From the NCBI RefSeq assembly GCF_008831285.2, contig NC_045148.1, positions 10,173,001-10,237,000 on the forward strand: a stretch of 64,000 nucleotides of DNA, given 5' to 3'. The stretch comes from Nymphaea colorata (taxonomy: Eukaryota > Streptophyta > Magnoliopsida > Nymphaeales > Nymphaeaceae). The notes under the pieces were generated by a model. The model searched no databases and was not told the origin of the DNA. It saw nothing but the letters and a program-made list of their open reading frames with translations. This document shows positions 44,649-56,300 of this stretch, in pieces; within the stretch, counting starts at the first letter, position 1; each line of letters opens with the position of its first letter. Both the position numbers and the translations under genes were made by a program.

Positions 44649-46095
44649 TGATACCACCAATCCTGAAGCAGCAGACCATGCCATCACTGCCGATCTGATT
44701 GGAGTTGCGAGCAAAGCACCTAACACACGAAGAGATGTTAACATCCTGAGCAGCGCAGCTAGTTTCCATGGGCAGACGCGAAGGGAGGGTAACAGCCCAA
44801 ACCGAACACACGGTCAAACAAACAGGGAGTTAACGGCCCGGGCCAGGAGCTAGGATCAGCCCAGTCGATAGCGAGGGAGGTTATTCGAATCACCAGCCAG
44901 GGCGCCCGGCCGTCCAGGGAAGCTAACGATGAGGACCCGACCACCCCGAGGACACTCAGAGCTGAGGCAGATATCACTGAGGGAGGTTACGAAACTGATG
45001 TCTGCCGCACCACGGGCGACCTGCCGCCAGGGTAGGCCAAGGCGGCCACACCTTAGGCATTAGCCACTCTAGTCGATGCCTCAGCGCCCAGCCACGCGCA
45101 GAGGGACAGCATGCGACGGCTGGGCGGGGTCGGCCAGCAGAAGACCCGACGGGACATGATGGTGTGCCACCCAGGGCATGAAGACACAGGAGGGACGCGG
45201 CCAGCACGTCGCCTTGACAGGACACGATCCCCTATTAAGCGGGACACGCCGAGCAGGGGTGGACACGTCGTAGGGGGAATAACCGGACACGGGTCCGGAT
45301 TGTACAGCGGGTTGGTCCACTATTTTTGTAGACCCGGATCCAGGTGCAGCCTTGATGGATCTGGTTACAGGTTTTCGGGGGGATTCCGTACAGGGTCCAT
45401 ACCCGCTTTTCTTGTGGATCATTGTTTGGGCTGGGTTTAAGAGATAACCCGGGCGGGTCTTTTGTACCGACCCGGTTCGACAGCGATGTCGAACCGGGTC
45501 AGTTGTCGGCCACTCCCAACGGCTAGCACGAGCGAGCCGTTGGCCGTCGCTTTCCTCCTCCTTCTCTGTTCATCAAAAGGGAAGGAGGCAGCGAGATTGG
45601 GATTGCGTTTTGATCTGGAACCATAGAGGGTTGATTCCCTGGAGCTCTTCCCAGAAGGTCGTCGGACGTCTTTCCCGGTGGCAGCTCCTCTGGTTCAAGT
45701 TCATTCGCCATTTTGTGAGTGGATTCATCTTTCTCTTCCTCTTTCTCTTCTCTGATCTTCTTGTTCTTCTTCCATGCATCTTCTGTGATTGCCACTGACG
45801 CCATTATTGAGTTTTCCCCTTGCTGGACGCCTATCCCCGGCAACGAGAGACTCCCCAACACCGTCAACATCTTCCCCGCCATCTCTCCCACACCTCCTGG
45901 AGCGCATCTTCCCCTTCACGCAGCTCATCTCTCTACCTGCAACACGTTGTTCACCTTGGAGACTCCTGCATGCCGTGTTACTATTCCATCGATCTCCACC
46001 TCAGTCGAGCGTGATCGTGGGCGAAACAAGTTGGGGTCGGTTGCCTCCAGCACCTCCCGCAACTCCGGCCCTAACAGACCTGTGTGGACTTAGGC
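44649..46095 (+). mobile_element. 3' LTR of element B (right edge estimated)
   Basis: The start is TGATACCACC just after the chromodomain. It carries five AGGGAGG-type motifs (44782, 44824, 44874, 44916, 44980) and a GGACACG-like array (about 45149-45290), as in the LTR at 35180. Beyond about 45290 it diverges from that LTR. A perfect hairpin lies at 45469-45500 and a pyrimidine-rich leader-like stretch at 45720-45780. GC content falls to the AT-rich host level at about 46095, which sets the estimated edge. No clear CA end or target duplication was found. Confidence 0.6.
45469..45500. repeat. Perfect 14-bp hairpin with GCGA loop
   Basis: GACCCGGTTCGACA (45469-45482), loop GCGA, TGTCGAACCGGGTC (45487-45500). 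The loop is a GNRA-type tetraloop, so the RNA form should be very stable. It lies inside the retrotransposon LTR, in a region likely to be transcribed if the LTR is active. Confidence 0.9.
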
Positions 46096-46473
46096 TTTGC
46101 TCACTTTTCATTATCCAATTGTTGAGAGTGAACACAAATATAAGTAGAGAATAGGGCATAAACTACTTTAAAACCATCACATATTAATACATATATTTTA
46201 CAATTCACAATATAAGAAACTTTAGTTTTCGATAATGTAAAACAAAAAAATGAACCTATAACTAGTTGATGTGATCGGCTAGTTTGCCAAGAGGACTTTT
46301 TCTTCAGTTTTCACTTTTCTACTTTTATTAAAACTCTTTCTTTCTAAAACTATTTTACATGAATTTGAAAAAAACATCAAATTGAGGTTTTCCTTTGAGG
46401 AAACCAGGACAGCTATAAAAGAATTCACAAGGCCAAATTCTCACCATGCTTTGTGATACAGCCACTCTAAAAG

Positions 46474-46904
46474 TAGGGCTGCAGAATGAGCCGAGTCAAC
46501 TCGGGCTCCACTCGAACTCGCTTGCAAAAAGTCGACTCGTTTATAAATGAGCTAACTTTGAGCTTACAAAGATATTCAAAACAGTAAACGAATTGAGTTC
46601 GAGTTTCAAAATTTTGATTCGTTTATACTCGACTCGACTTGCAAACTAGTACTTTGTATAATATAGCCAAAACCGGTTCACCAAATCACTCATTTTAACT
46701 TTTAGGGCAAAAACAAGTTAAAGACTTACATGAGTTAAAGCCTAAACAAGTTAAATGGGCTAAACGAGTTGAGTTCAAGCTTGATTTTGTGTAATCGAGT
46801 CGAGCTCGACTCGAGTTCAAGCCACACTCGAGCTCAAGTTTTTTTAGCAGAGTCGAGCTTGAGCTAGCAAAGCTCGGGCTGGACTCGGCTCGTGTGCAGC
46901 CCTA
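46474..46904. mobile_element. MITE-like element with 23-bp inverted ends
   Basis: The left end TAGGGCTGCAGAATGAGCCG and right end CGGCTCGTGTGCAGCCCTA are inverted relatives over about 23 bp. The inside is rich in ACTCGAGCTCGA-like words, common to this type of plant element. Possible 9-bp flanks CTCTAAAAG and CCCTAAAGC match at 7 of 9 positions. No coding capacity. Confidence 0.7.
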
Positions 46905-47121
46905 CCCTAAAGCAAACACAGGTTATCCCTCCTCTCATTCCCTTACCCACTCTCTCTTGCATACTTCTCCCATGATTTCTATTGCTCCCTACAAAAGTAG
47001 CTGCTCCAGTGAAGACTATTGCTTGTGGTAGAAGGCTTGCTCCATCATTTGAAACGTGACTAAGTGATTTCTGAGGGGGTTCGTGTTGGTGCAACAAATG
47101 GGGCATTGGCCGGTAGGTGGC

Positions 47122-47181
47122 TGATAGTCTCTATTTTGAGCTCTCGTGGCATGATAGTCTTTATTTTGAGCTCTCGTGGCA
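47122..47181 (+). repeat. 30-bp tandem duplication
   Basis: TGATAGTCTYTATTTTGAGC followed by TCTCGTGGCA occurs twice in direct succession (47122 and 47152) with one difference, C against T. Confidence 0.9.
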
Positions 47182-48120
47182 TCACTTTGTTGTGTTGTAA
47201 AAGAGGGAGTAATGATATGCAAATTGAAGCATAATATTCATATCATTCTGAATGTGTTGATAAGATTGTGGTGGTCAAAAGTCTTTTCCATTCAAACATT
47301 GGAAACAAGAAAACAATAAAAATCCTCCAACACATTTGCTGAAAAGACGGCAAGAAAATCATGTTCTTGAGGAACCGTCCAATTCAACTCTTATACCAGT
47401 GGATAGCAATCAAATAATTGAAGGAATAAACTTCTAACGACCTCACCAAACCAACAATGCAGTCAAGAAAGGAAAGTTTGAAAAAAATATCCTCTCACAA
47501 GTGCCTGGTTCTCAAAAAGCATAGTGAGAATGTGAAACTTAGTTTTTGAATTTGATAGTATGGAATCTTGACTTTATAATAAAAAATTATTTGTCTCATG
47601 ATGAGGGAACTGGTTCATGAACTAATTAAAGCAGGTAAAATGGGCTGGCACTCATTTAAAAATATTCATATCTGGTGGGACACTTTTATATATGTGTGTG
47701 TAGGTGTTTAAAGATGTCTATTTAAAAATAAAGAAATTTTGAGAGATTGGTGTAGGCAACTAAGTCACCATGTAGGTCCACCACTGAATTAAAGCCTTCA
47801 TACTGGTGCCCCTGATGAAAAGTTTCAAAATTCCGAGAATCCTAATTCTACAACGCCCCTAAAAAATCATATCTCAAAAATTTTGAATGAGCTTGTAATT
47901 CAAGAATCAAAACTTATGATTGATGAGGCAAGATCCCGTTTTTGAAAAACAAAATAATGGTTCTAAAATTGTATTTCTATTGCTTCCAAGTTGTTAAAAT
48001 AACTTCAATATATTCTTTAATTTTTAGAGCTTTAATATTTTTTATCAATTCCCAGACCAATTTAAATGCACATGGGCAGCCCCACTGATTCAATGGAAAA
48101 AAAAATAGCTTGAACTCGAA

Positions 48121-48216
48121 GATCTGTCTTCTGAATTTGTTCATCAACCAAATCCAACTCTAGCGCTCTATAGCGCGAGGATCTGCTTTCTGAATTTGTT
48201 CATCAACCAAATCCAA
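48121..48216 (+). repeat. Direct repeat, period 59 bp, upstream of the dehydrogenase gene
   Basis: A 37-bp block (GATCTGYYTTCTGAATTTGT and the following TCATCAACCAAATCCAA) occurs at 48121 and 48180 with two differences. The spacer between holds TAGCGCTCTATAGCGCG, itself partly palindromic. It lies 100-200 bp before the start codon, so in the promoter or leader. Confidence 0.9.
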
Positions 48217-48288
48217 GAATGTAAAAGTATGGATCGTTTGGGAGCCGATCCAATATCTCATCCCTTTTTATCCCTAACCATCTCTATG

Positions 48289-48316
48289 TGTGTGTGTGTG
48301 AGAGAGAGAGAAAAGA
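48289..48316. repeat. (TG)n(AG)n tract just before the start codon
   Basis: A TG run and an AG run end three bases before ATG 48319. In frame it reads as a CVCVREREKR string if an upstream ATG is used. Confidence 0.85.
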
Positions 48317-48318
48317 GA

Positions 48319-49221
48319 ATGTCGATTCCTGAGATTGTCCCTGGACGCACCCGCGTCGGCTGGGTTGGCACGGGCGTTATGGGCGCGGCCATGGCTGCCC
48401 GACTGCAGGCCGCTGGTTTCGCGCTCACAGTCTACGCTCGAACCCCAGAAAAGGCCCGGTGCCTCGAGGCTGCTGGAGCCTGCCTGGTCGGCTCCCTGGC
48501 CGAGGTCGGCCGCTCCAGTGACGTCATCATCACAATTGTCAGTCGCCCAGCCGACGTCCGGGAAGTAATTCTCGGAGAAGCCGGCATCCTGGCCGCACTG
48601 CGCCCTCCCGGAATCGTGGTCGACATGACGAGCAGCCAGCCGGCACTGGCACGGGAGATAGCGGCACTGGCACGAGCAAAGGGGTGCTGGGCAGTGGACG
48701 CACCGGTTTCTGGCGGCGACGTCGGTGCCAAGGAAGGGACGCTCGCAATATTCGCGGCTGGAGATGGGACGGTCGTGGATGCACTGAGGCCGTTGTTGGG
48801 CTTTCTGGGGAGGGTCTGGTACATGGGCGAAGCTGGAAAGGGGCAGAGCTGCAAGATTGCTAATCAGATAACTGTGGGAGCCACCATGATGGGAGTGAGT
48901 GAGGGGTTGCACTTCGCCAGCCATGTCGGCCTGGACCCGGCGCGGTTCATGGGAGCTGTTGGTGCGGGCGCCGGATGGACCAAGGTGGGAGAGCTGTTCG
49001 GTTCCCGGATTGTGCAGCGCGACTTCGAGCCAGGCGGAATGGTGGAGTACATGGTCAAGGACCTGGGATTGGCCATGGAGGAGGAAGACGGCCAACCAGC
49101 AGTGGTGCTGCCGGGTGCGGCATTGTTCCGGCAGATATACACAGCTATGGTCGCTCAGGGCAACGGAAAGATGGGGTTGCAGGGTGTTGTGACGGTGCTG
49201 GAGAGGCTCAACGGAAAGTGA
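48319..49221 (+). CDS. 3-hydroxyisobutyrate dehydrogenase / glyoxylate-succinic semialdehyde reductase-like protein
   Basis: Intronless, 300 aa. N-terminal Rossmann fold with GTGVMG at 17-22 and an Arg-Thr pair at 41-42, the pattern of NADP-preferring members. The substrate loop DAPVSGG lies at 127-133, in DAPVSGGDVGAKEGTLAIFA. The catalytic Lys is K179 in GQSCKIANQ, with N182 three residues on. The VKDLGLA segment (246-252) is the conserved C-terminal contact. These enzymes reduce short aldehydes or oxidise 3-hydroxyisobutyrate; plant HIBADH-like copies such as At1g71170 and At4g29120 are the closest family known to me, and their exact substrate is unsure. ATG 48319 is chosen because homology begins about ten codons later. 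The frame is open further upstream (ATG 48196), but that part is encoded by the microsatellite. No clear organelle signal, so probably cytosolic. Confidence 0.92.
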   Translation: MSIPEIVPGRTRVGWVGTGVMGAAMAARLQAAGFALTVYARTPEKARCLEAAGACLVGSLAEVGRSSDVIITIVSRPADVREVILGEAGILAALRPPGIVVDMTSSQPALAREIAALARAKGCWAVDAPVSGGDVGAKEGTLAIFAAGDGTVVDALRPLLGFLGRVWYMGEAGKGQSCKIANQITVGATMMGVSEGLHFASHVGLDPARFMGAVGAGAGWTKVGELFGSRIVQRDFEPGGMVEYMVKDLGLAMEEEDGQPAVVLPGAALFRQIYTAMVAQGNGKMGLQGVVTVLERLNGK

Positions 49222-49713
49222 ACTGGGTTCCAGCCGACCACCCCAGAGCCAGCCATTACCACATCAAATTCCAACCACGATGCAAAGGATGCCTTTCGAC
49301 CTTTTCTTTATCTGTTTTAGCATTAGTAACATACATTTACCATTCGGATTCCAGTTCATTGAATCTTCCTGCCCTGAGATTTGGAAAGGATGTTGATGTT
49401 TTGTATTTGGCTTCAAAAGTAACTCGACGTAGCTTGTTCTTGATCCATTTTGCACTCCCTTAGTGGATTTGCGGTTCTACTGCTTTTGTTGTTTCTTGTG
49501 CCCAACTCAGAAGTAGCTTGAAGAGGCTGGATGAAGATACATGATTCTCTAATGGAGTCATGCACCAAGGAAGTGTAAAGAAGGGTGTAGTCTTGATGGT
49601 AATTTACATTTGCATAGTGCGGCCTGCACTTTCTCTTTGCATCCTCCCAGCGGGGTCGCCAAACAGAAATTTGGATGATTAACCGATACTTGTTAAATTA
49701 ATCTGGGATTAAT

Positions 49714-49784
49714 CTGGGACAGAAGGATTCCAACCTCCTAGCAATAGGACCATGCGCTGTTGCCTTACTGCTCAGCCGCCCTTT
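49714..49784 (-). pseudogene. trnQ: Plastid-type tRNA-Gln(UUG)-like relic
   Basis: On the minus strand the sequence aligns along its whole length with plastid trnQ as I remember it: GGTAAGGCAAC (D-arm), TGGTCC (anticodon region), GGAGGTT.GAATCCTTC (T-arm) and GTCCCAG (acceptor end). The anticodon stem no longer pairs and the anticodon is altered, so it is not a working tRNA. A transferred plastid fragment is likely; I could not recognise flanking plastid genes. Confidence 0.6.
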
Positions 49785-51540
49785 ATGTTTCTACTTGAAT
49801 ATACATCAATGTTGGTACCTGTTGTTCCCCAATTTCAGGCAGTATTTTCTCTTTACTATGCTTAGTCTCATGTACAACAGAAAAAGCTGCTTTAAACATG
49901 ACGAATCACTTCATTCCGTCCTGATGTCAAGTTTGTAGCATTTGGTGACTCATAACTCAAATCTCCCTCTCTTGGTAAGGCAAGAGGCAAGACTGGGCAA
50001 GCATCTTCCCAATGATAAGGACATGAGTTTTTGGGATCTGTGGTAACTGCTAACTGCCAATATGTATCCTATAATAGAGACCAAAGAACATCTTTTAGCT
50101 TCTCTTCCAGTGTAAAACTCTCTTCTGTTTTACTTACCAAGGAAATCTCTTCATTGCTTCAGAAATTGCCTTCGTTTTGTAATAGGGAGATTGAAGACAT
50201 AGCTGCTAAAATTTCTGTATTTTGTGGCACTGATTTGTTGTGTTCTGTATAGAGTTAACTAGCTGTTCATTGGCTTCTCATGGTTGTCCTGTTCAGCATG
50301 CTTGATCTATTAATAATTTTTATTTTTTACAAAAAGTGGACAGAAGTTGTGATTTGTATTCATGTCTTCTTTCTAGGTGATTGATGTTAATCAAGGTGTT
50401 AGTGTAGCTGATTTTCTATATTTGTTCATGTCTAGCTCCATCCTTCAGTCAATGCATAATGTTTGCTTAATGATCTTTGAAACTCTTTTCCATAAAAGTA
50501 TTGCCAAACCAGGTAAGCCTTTAGTCATCTTGTGTTTATTTGTTTTGTTCCTACACGAGGCTTTTATACAAATTTCCTACTCACTAGTGCCTTATGACCA
50601 TAAATATCTTGGTAACTGTTGGTGAACTTTTTCCATGTTCTGAGGGGTCCTAGAGGATTCCTCGTTACCCAAAAGTATACTTTTTGTTGCATTTCCATCT
50701 CATTTTCTTCAAAAGGAATGATATTTGTCTGAAGTCTGGCCTGATCTATGAGGGCAATGATAGCCTAGAGAAAGATTCCTAACGTTCTGCAAATAGTCTC
50801 TGCCGGGAGGCGCAACATTGCTACAATTATGGCTGTCTGGTATGATCTGAACCGTGATGAGCTCAAATGGTGTTGTCTTCGGGAGAACTTTTATTCTAAT
50901 AGGATAGATATTGACCTGATCAATTCGTGGTTGGAAGGAGACTCTTCGTCTCAAGGGCAAAAGAAGCTTATTCTTCAAAATCAATCGTAAGCGCATCTAC
51001 TCTATGATCAGAGGAAGGTGACCCATTCCCGAGTACTGGAGAGGTTTACTCCTCCACGTTGGTAGCCTTAATGTTCTGAACGTCCAACCCATTCAGGCAG
51101 CAGGATTTCTCCTCAACCGACATGGTCTTTTTGATGGTAGAGATGATAGAGGCTAACCGTGTGTTCCTGCTTTTGTCTCTTTTGGGCGTTTCTGTTTCTT
51201 GTAACAGTTTCTGTTTCGTTGGGATAGCATGAGCTGCCTGAAGTTAGTAGCTTGGGTTCTCTTGTATAGTTGATGAACTGCATCCTCTGTATATATCCCA
51301 TTTTTTGCTAATAAGAAGGTTAGGAGCCTATCTCTCAGCAAGTTCCTTTATCAGAACTAGCCGAAGATCAAGATCATTCTCAGTATTAATTCCACTGGAT
51401 CACCAGAAAATACAAGATAATATTGAAAAAGGAAGTATAAGTACACATACCAGCTAGCTTCCTTTTTATGTCCATAATAATCATTTATTGTCCATGATAG
51501 TAATAATTAACTTAGTTTTGAAGTATAACCTTCAAGAAGT

Positions 51541-51592
51541 GCATCTCTCTCTCTCTCTGTCTCCCTCTCTCTCTCTCTCACACACATATAAA
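51541..51592. repeat. (TC)n with (AC)n tail
   Basis: TC dinucleotides with two interruptions, followed by CACACACA. Confidence 0.8.
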
Positions 51593-53370
51593 AACTGCAG
51601 TCGCACTCTGGTTGTTTCTGCTCACCCATGCATTTCAAGAATCTTTTCACAATGAAATTCTGTTATTGATGAAGCTCCACTCAATCAGGAAGTGATGTTG
51701 TCCATCACGTCTTGTCATCCCCAGTAGACAATGTCACATTCTGCTGCTTCTCTTGCCCGGCCTGGGGAATGAAGGGTCACCTTATGCTGCCGGGTAGATG
51801 TCTGCAAGCACCCACCACCCTGCTCAAACTCCATTCCCTCTTTGACTTCATTTAGGTCTCCAATCGAGCGGGAGCCTTCAGCCCCGTGCACCTCGACTAG
51901 GTGACAAGGAAAAAAGCCGATCTTTTACAGGAAAATAAGAGACACTAAGCCTACAGGACCTCCCCCTGAGCTCGGAAGTGAAAGGGAGAAGGGATAACTA
52001 ATCGTATGCACTTCCAGTTGGGCAGCAGCTTGGTCCAGCAGGTCTCCTTCTTCCTGTATGGTGAACACCTGGGATTAGATCCAGAGGCTCGAATATGCTT
52101 TTGCAGAAAATGGACACCTAGACTGATCTATTACAGTCTTCCTGAGGAAGACGGAGGATACCCTTAAGCTCATATGTATATGCTAATGGACGGCTGCAGA
52201 AAAGTTGACAATGATCATGAGTTAATATTGTTGAGATTTTTGCATCCGAAATTATGTATTTCCTGATTCTTGTGAAAACTTGAGAATCGTATACTTGGTA
52301 AAAGATTTTCGTGTCGTTGACTAGTCGATTACCTCGTCAACAGCCCTCCCTTACTTCAACAGTAAAAGTAGAGCGCACTACACCATCAAGGACTATCCTT
52401 GGCAAGTCTTTAGCCCCTGAGAAATTATGGTCGTGTACACAAGATTGCACGAGTTTTGTGCATTATCAGCATTGTCGATATGATCTAGAACTGAATCTAC
52501 GTTGGCACAGTTTATGTAAGAATAAGATTCACACAATCTTGTTTGGTTAAAGTTTTCATGAATTTCAAGGCCTAGGTGGCAAGTGATTCAAAGCATTTGC
52601 TCAAAAGCATGCTTCAATTTTCTAATCCAGCTTCCTTTTGTGTTCTACGTTACAGAAGGTAGGTCACATAAGATGAATTCAAGAAATCCAAATCAAAGTA
52701 TTACATAAATCTCTCTCGTTGTTTAGATTTCACCAAATTAAGATTAGACCCACGTTTAGTAGCATGGGGGAGGAGATATACCTTCTGATGTTGAACTCGG
52801 ACTCCTTCACTTCAAGCTCTTAATTGCAACATCTAGCCAAGTAAACAACTTTTATCTGTGTATCGCGCATTTTTTTTTTTGTTTTCAAACGTACAAGTCT
52901 GCCCCTAGAAAAGGGCTTTATCTATGGCCTTGAAGCTCTAAGTTGAAGGAGGACTAACATTCACTAGTCTTCTACTGGCTCAACAGGGAGATTTTTCCAG
53001 TGAGTGCAGCCAACATCCGGTATGAGTATGGCCAAAATTAATTGCTAAATCATTTTTTAAGAATATTTTTTATGAAAAAAATGAAAATAAATCTCCTCCT
53101 TTGAACAGAATTCAGACGACAATTTACTGGTCCAGTAGTAAAGCCTCTCCAGACTGAAGGGCTGGTTGGTCCTTGTAGGTTGTAGGTTGTGGACGTTGTT
53201 CCCAATAAAGAAGGCCTGAGAACGTTCGACGTGGCCACACTGCCTGAGAAAGTATCTAGCTCCATACCGGCAGATTTATTTTTGAACGGTGGGAGCTCGA
53301 GAGCAGGCACCTTATCTCATTTATCCCTCACGGTCACCCTCAAGGGGAGGAGACGAGCAGTGCAGGAGCC

Positions 53371-56300
53371 ATGTCCAGCCTCGGCTTGCCTTCCGTAGCT
53401 GGCAAGTCCCTTCATCATCAGTTTCTTGGTTCTCCTCCATTAAAACGTGTACCCAGTCTCAGAAAGGGCTGCGTCTCCGTAAGAGCGTCTCTGTCTTCTT
53501 CTAAGGAAAAAGTACTGAAGGATTTCCATGCATGTAGAGCTCTTAAGGCAAGCTTTTTTACCGATTTTCGTCTTTCCTCTGTCATGGAATTTCTTCTGTT
53601 TCTTGAAGAACAAGACTTTGCTAGAGAGCGTAGTGATGCACAGAGTTAAATCTGAGTCGTCAATATTGAAGTTTTCAGGCTAACCTGAACTTGGGAAGCA
53701 TGTCTTAGTTCTGCATAGATGTACGAATTCTGGTTGTGGTTTTTCTTTCCCGTTTGTCATGATACTGTGAAAATTGTTCTGGCTACTTCCTATCCAAGCT
53801 GTATATTGCTCTCAGCAACTCGCTTGAACGTTATTAGCAACTAATCTTGGTGATCAGTGAACGAGAGACGTGCAGCATTTGATCTGCACAAGTACCTTAA
53901 TTGTTTTCTGATTCTTGCGTCTATTCTCTATATCTTCCGAAAGAATGAGAACCTACTAATGGGGATTTGAGGATATGGATCATTTAACGACGTAGTGTTT
54001 GTTTGACGGTGCCGTTTCTTCAGTCTGCTTTGACAGTAAGAGTACCAAAACAGAAAACATATATGTCGCATTTCTCGATTTTTACCGTTTTTCCATGGGA
54101 AATCATCTGCCTCTGGTCCCATCATGTGCTCTCTTTTTCGCTGCAAGAAATGGAACCCAGTCACCTATTCTGTTCTGTGTTATCTCTCTCTTGCTCAAGA
54201 AGTAGATTTGACGTTAATTTTTCTCTTTCTTCCTTCTACAGATAATCTCTGGGCTGCAAAATTTCAATAAAGAGAGTGTTGCTGCTGTAGTTACTGCTGC
54301 TGATAAGGTTGGATGATAGCATTTTTTTGTCATGTCTTGATTACTTTGGAATGCAACCATGTTAAGAATGAGAAATTCAGCTAAAAGTGAAGGACAACGC
54401 ATGCCAGCATCTGCTGATCTAGATTGGGTTTTTTTCAACTGAAAACCAGTCAATTTCAAAGATGACATTTCATGATTTTTTTGATTCCGTAGATATAGAT
54501 ATTTATTTTTGTTTAATTATTTGATGTACTACTGTGGACATTTATTAGGGTGGGGCGACACATGTGGACATAGCTTGTGATCCAGAGCTAGTGAAGCTTG
54601 CTCAGAAACTTACTTCTCTTCCAGTATGTCTTGCCTTTAACTTTATTTCTTACTTTTGTTATTCATGAAGCTGCAGTTTGATTGCTATACTTTTCCATTC
54701 CAAAAATCTAAGAATTTGGTTTAGTGAATTCTTATGTCTATAAATTTCTGGTTATATGTTACAAACATGTACACTGTACAAACTTTCAGTTTGGGAATTA
54801 AGAAACTTATTGCTAGTTGAACAAAACAAATGACAGTCAGTCCTTCCGAGTATGCAATAACGGTTGCAGCCAAGGGCACTAGACAGATATTCTTCAATTT
54901 TCTGTGACTATTTGGGCATCTGCCTGCTTGTTCCCCTGATTCATGGAGAAAATTATTCTTAAAATGAAATTTTACAGCTACAAAGCAGCTCGCATATGAG
55001 CATTACGTGCCCTTAATATGGCTTTGCTTTTATTGTCCTAAGATTGATAACCTGCATTGGAAAATATCCTATAATATAACAAATAGATTGGTTATTCATC
55101 TTCTCTGATGCATTCTTTGCTGTCTGGTTTCTGGCTTCTTCATGGTTTCTGGAAAAGGTATTGGCATTTGTAACTACTACCCGCTTTAGTTAAATGCACT
55201 GGAGAATTTTTTACAACCTAGAGGAGATATGAATAGCATGATGCCTATAAAACAGCCTATATGGCTATATCACTAGCCAACGTCATGGTGCTTAATGACC
55301 TATATTCTTTGAACCTGACATTTTGTTGGTGGAGGATAAATATTTGCTGATGTGTAAGGGCCATGATGAGTTGACTTCATCCGCACCTTTCCTTGGCCTA
55401 TAACCAGCAGTTTGTCCAGGGTTTCATTGGACTGACCCATTTAGCAGTAATATAGGATGAATTTTCACTCCTGTTTATGACTCTTCTTTTTGTTTTGCAG
55501 ATTTGCGTCTCTTCTGTGGAACCTGAAGCTTTCCTTCCTGCAGTTGAAGCGGGGGCTGACATGGTTAGCATAATCATCCACTAGAACACATATGTATGAA
55601 TGCACAAAAAATATTATTGCCACCATGATACTGTCTGAATCTTTGGTATTAGAATTGGAGATGCATGATATGAGAAAAAAAAAACGTGCTCATTTATGTG
55701 ATGACCACCTTTACAGGTGGAGATTGGAAATTATGATTCTTTCTATGAGACGGGAATGAAATTCTCTCCAGATCAGGTATTGAGTTATCCACATGTACAG
55801 AAAATCTCTTTTTTGATACTTGTCATTTTTGTGATACTATGTCATACATAAAAAATTATTTTTGTTCAACCTCACATGTGGCGTCCATTTACAGCGAACA
55901 GTGACTAGTATGATCTTAAATTTGAAGGACCGTCTGAGGAATATTATTTAAGCTATATGTATAAATCTGCAGATACTGGAGCTAACAAGAGAAGTAAGGA
56001 CGCTTCTCCCAAATATTACACTCTCCGTGACTGTGCCACATACGTTAAACCTCCCTGATCAGGTGTTTGCTTTGATATTCTTGTGACCTGTGAGCAATGT
56101 ACTCTAATTGACTGCACACATAATATATTACTAATTTACATGCTTTCCAACAGGTGAAATTAGCTGAGTTATTGGAAATGGAGGGAGCTGATATTATACA
56201 AACTGAAGGAGGAAAATTTTCAAATCCTTCCCAATCTGGTATTCTTGGTCTGATTGAGAAGGTATACTAGTTCAACTACCTTCAAGCTTTGATAAGCCTT

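Larger units (their letters stand above)
46096..48120. other. Intergenic spacer
   Basis: AT-rich sequence with a MITE-like element (46474-46904) and a small tandem duplication (47122-47181). No gene seen. Confidence 0.55.
49222..53370. other. Intergenic spacer
   Basis: Contains a tRNA-Gln-like relic (49714-49784) and a TC/AC tract (51541-51592). A stretch at about 50700-51330 reads like the 3' end of a dispersed element, ending with GCTAATAAGAAGGTTAGGAG, a LINE-type tail, but no reverse transcriptase is readable. Frames at 50031-50252 and 50377-50625 have no recognised domain. Confidence 0.45.

Noticed and set aside
48274-49095. 273-codon minus-strand frame opposite the dehydrogenase gene
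   Set aside because: Shadow of the GC-rich sense gene; the sense strand has complete catalytic motifs.
50700-51330. Possible LINE 3' end
   Set aside because: The tail words look LINE-like, but no reverse transcriptase or poly(A) tail with target duplication is readable, so it was not called as an element.
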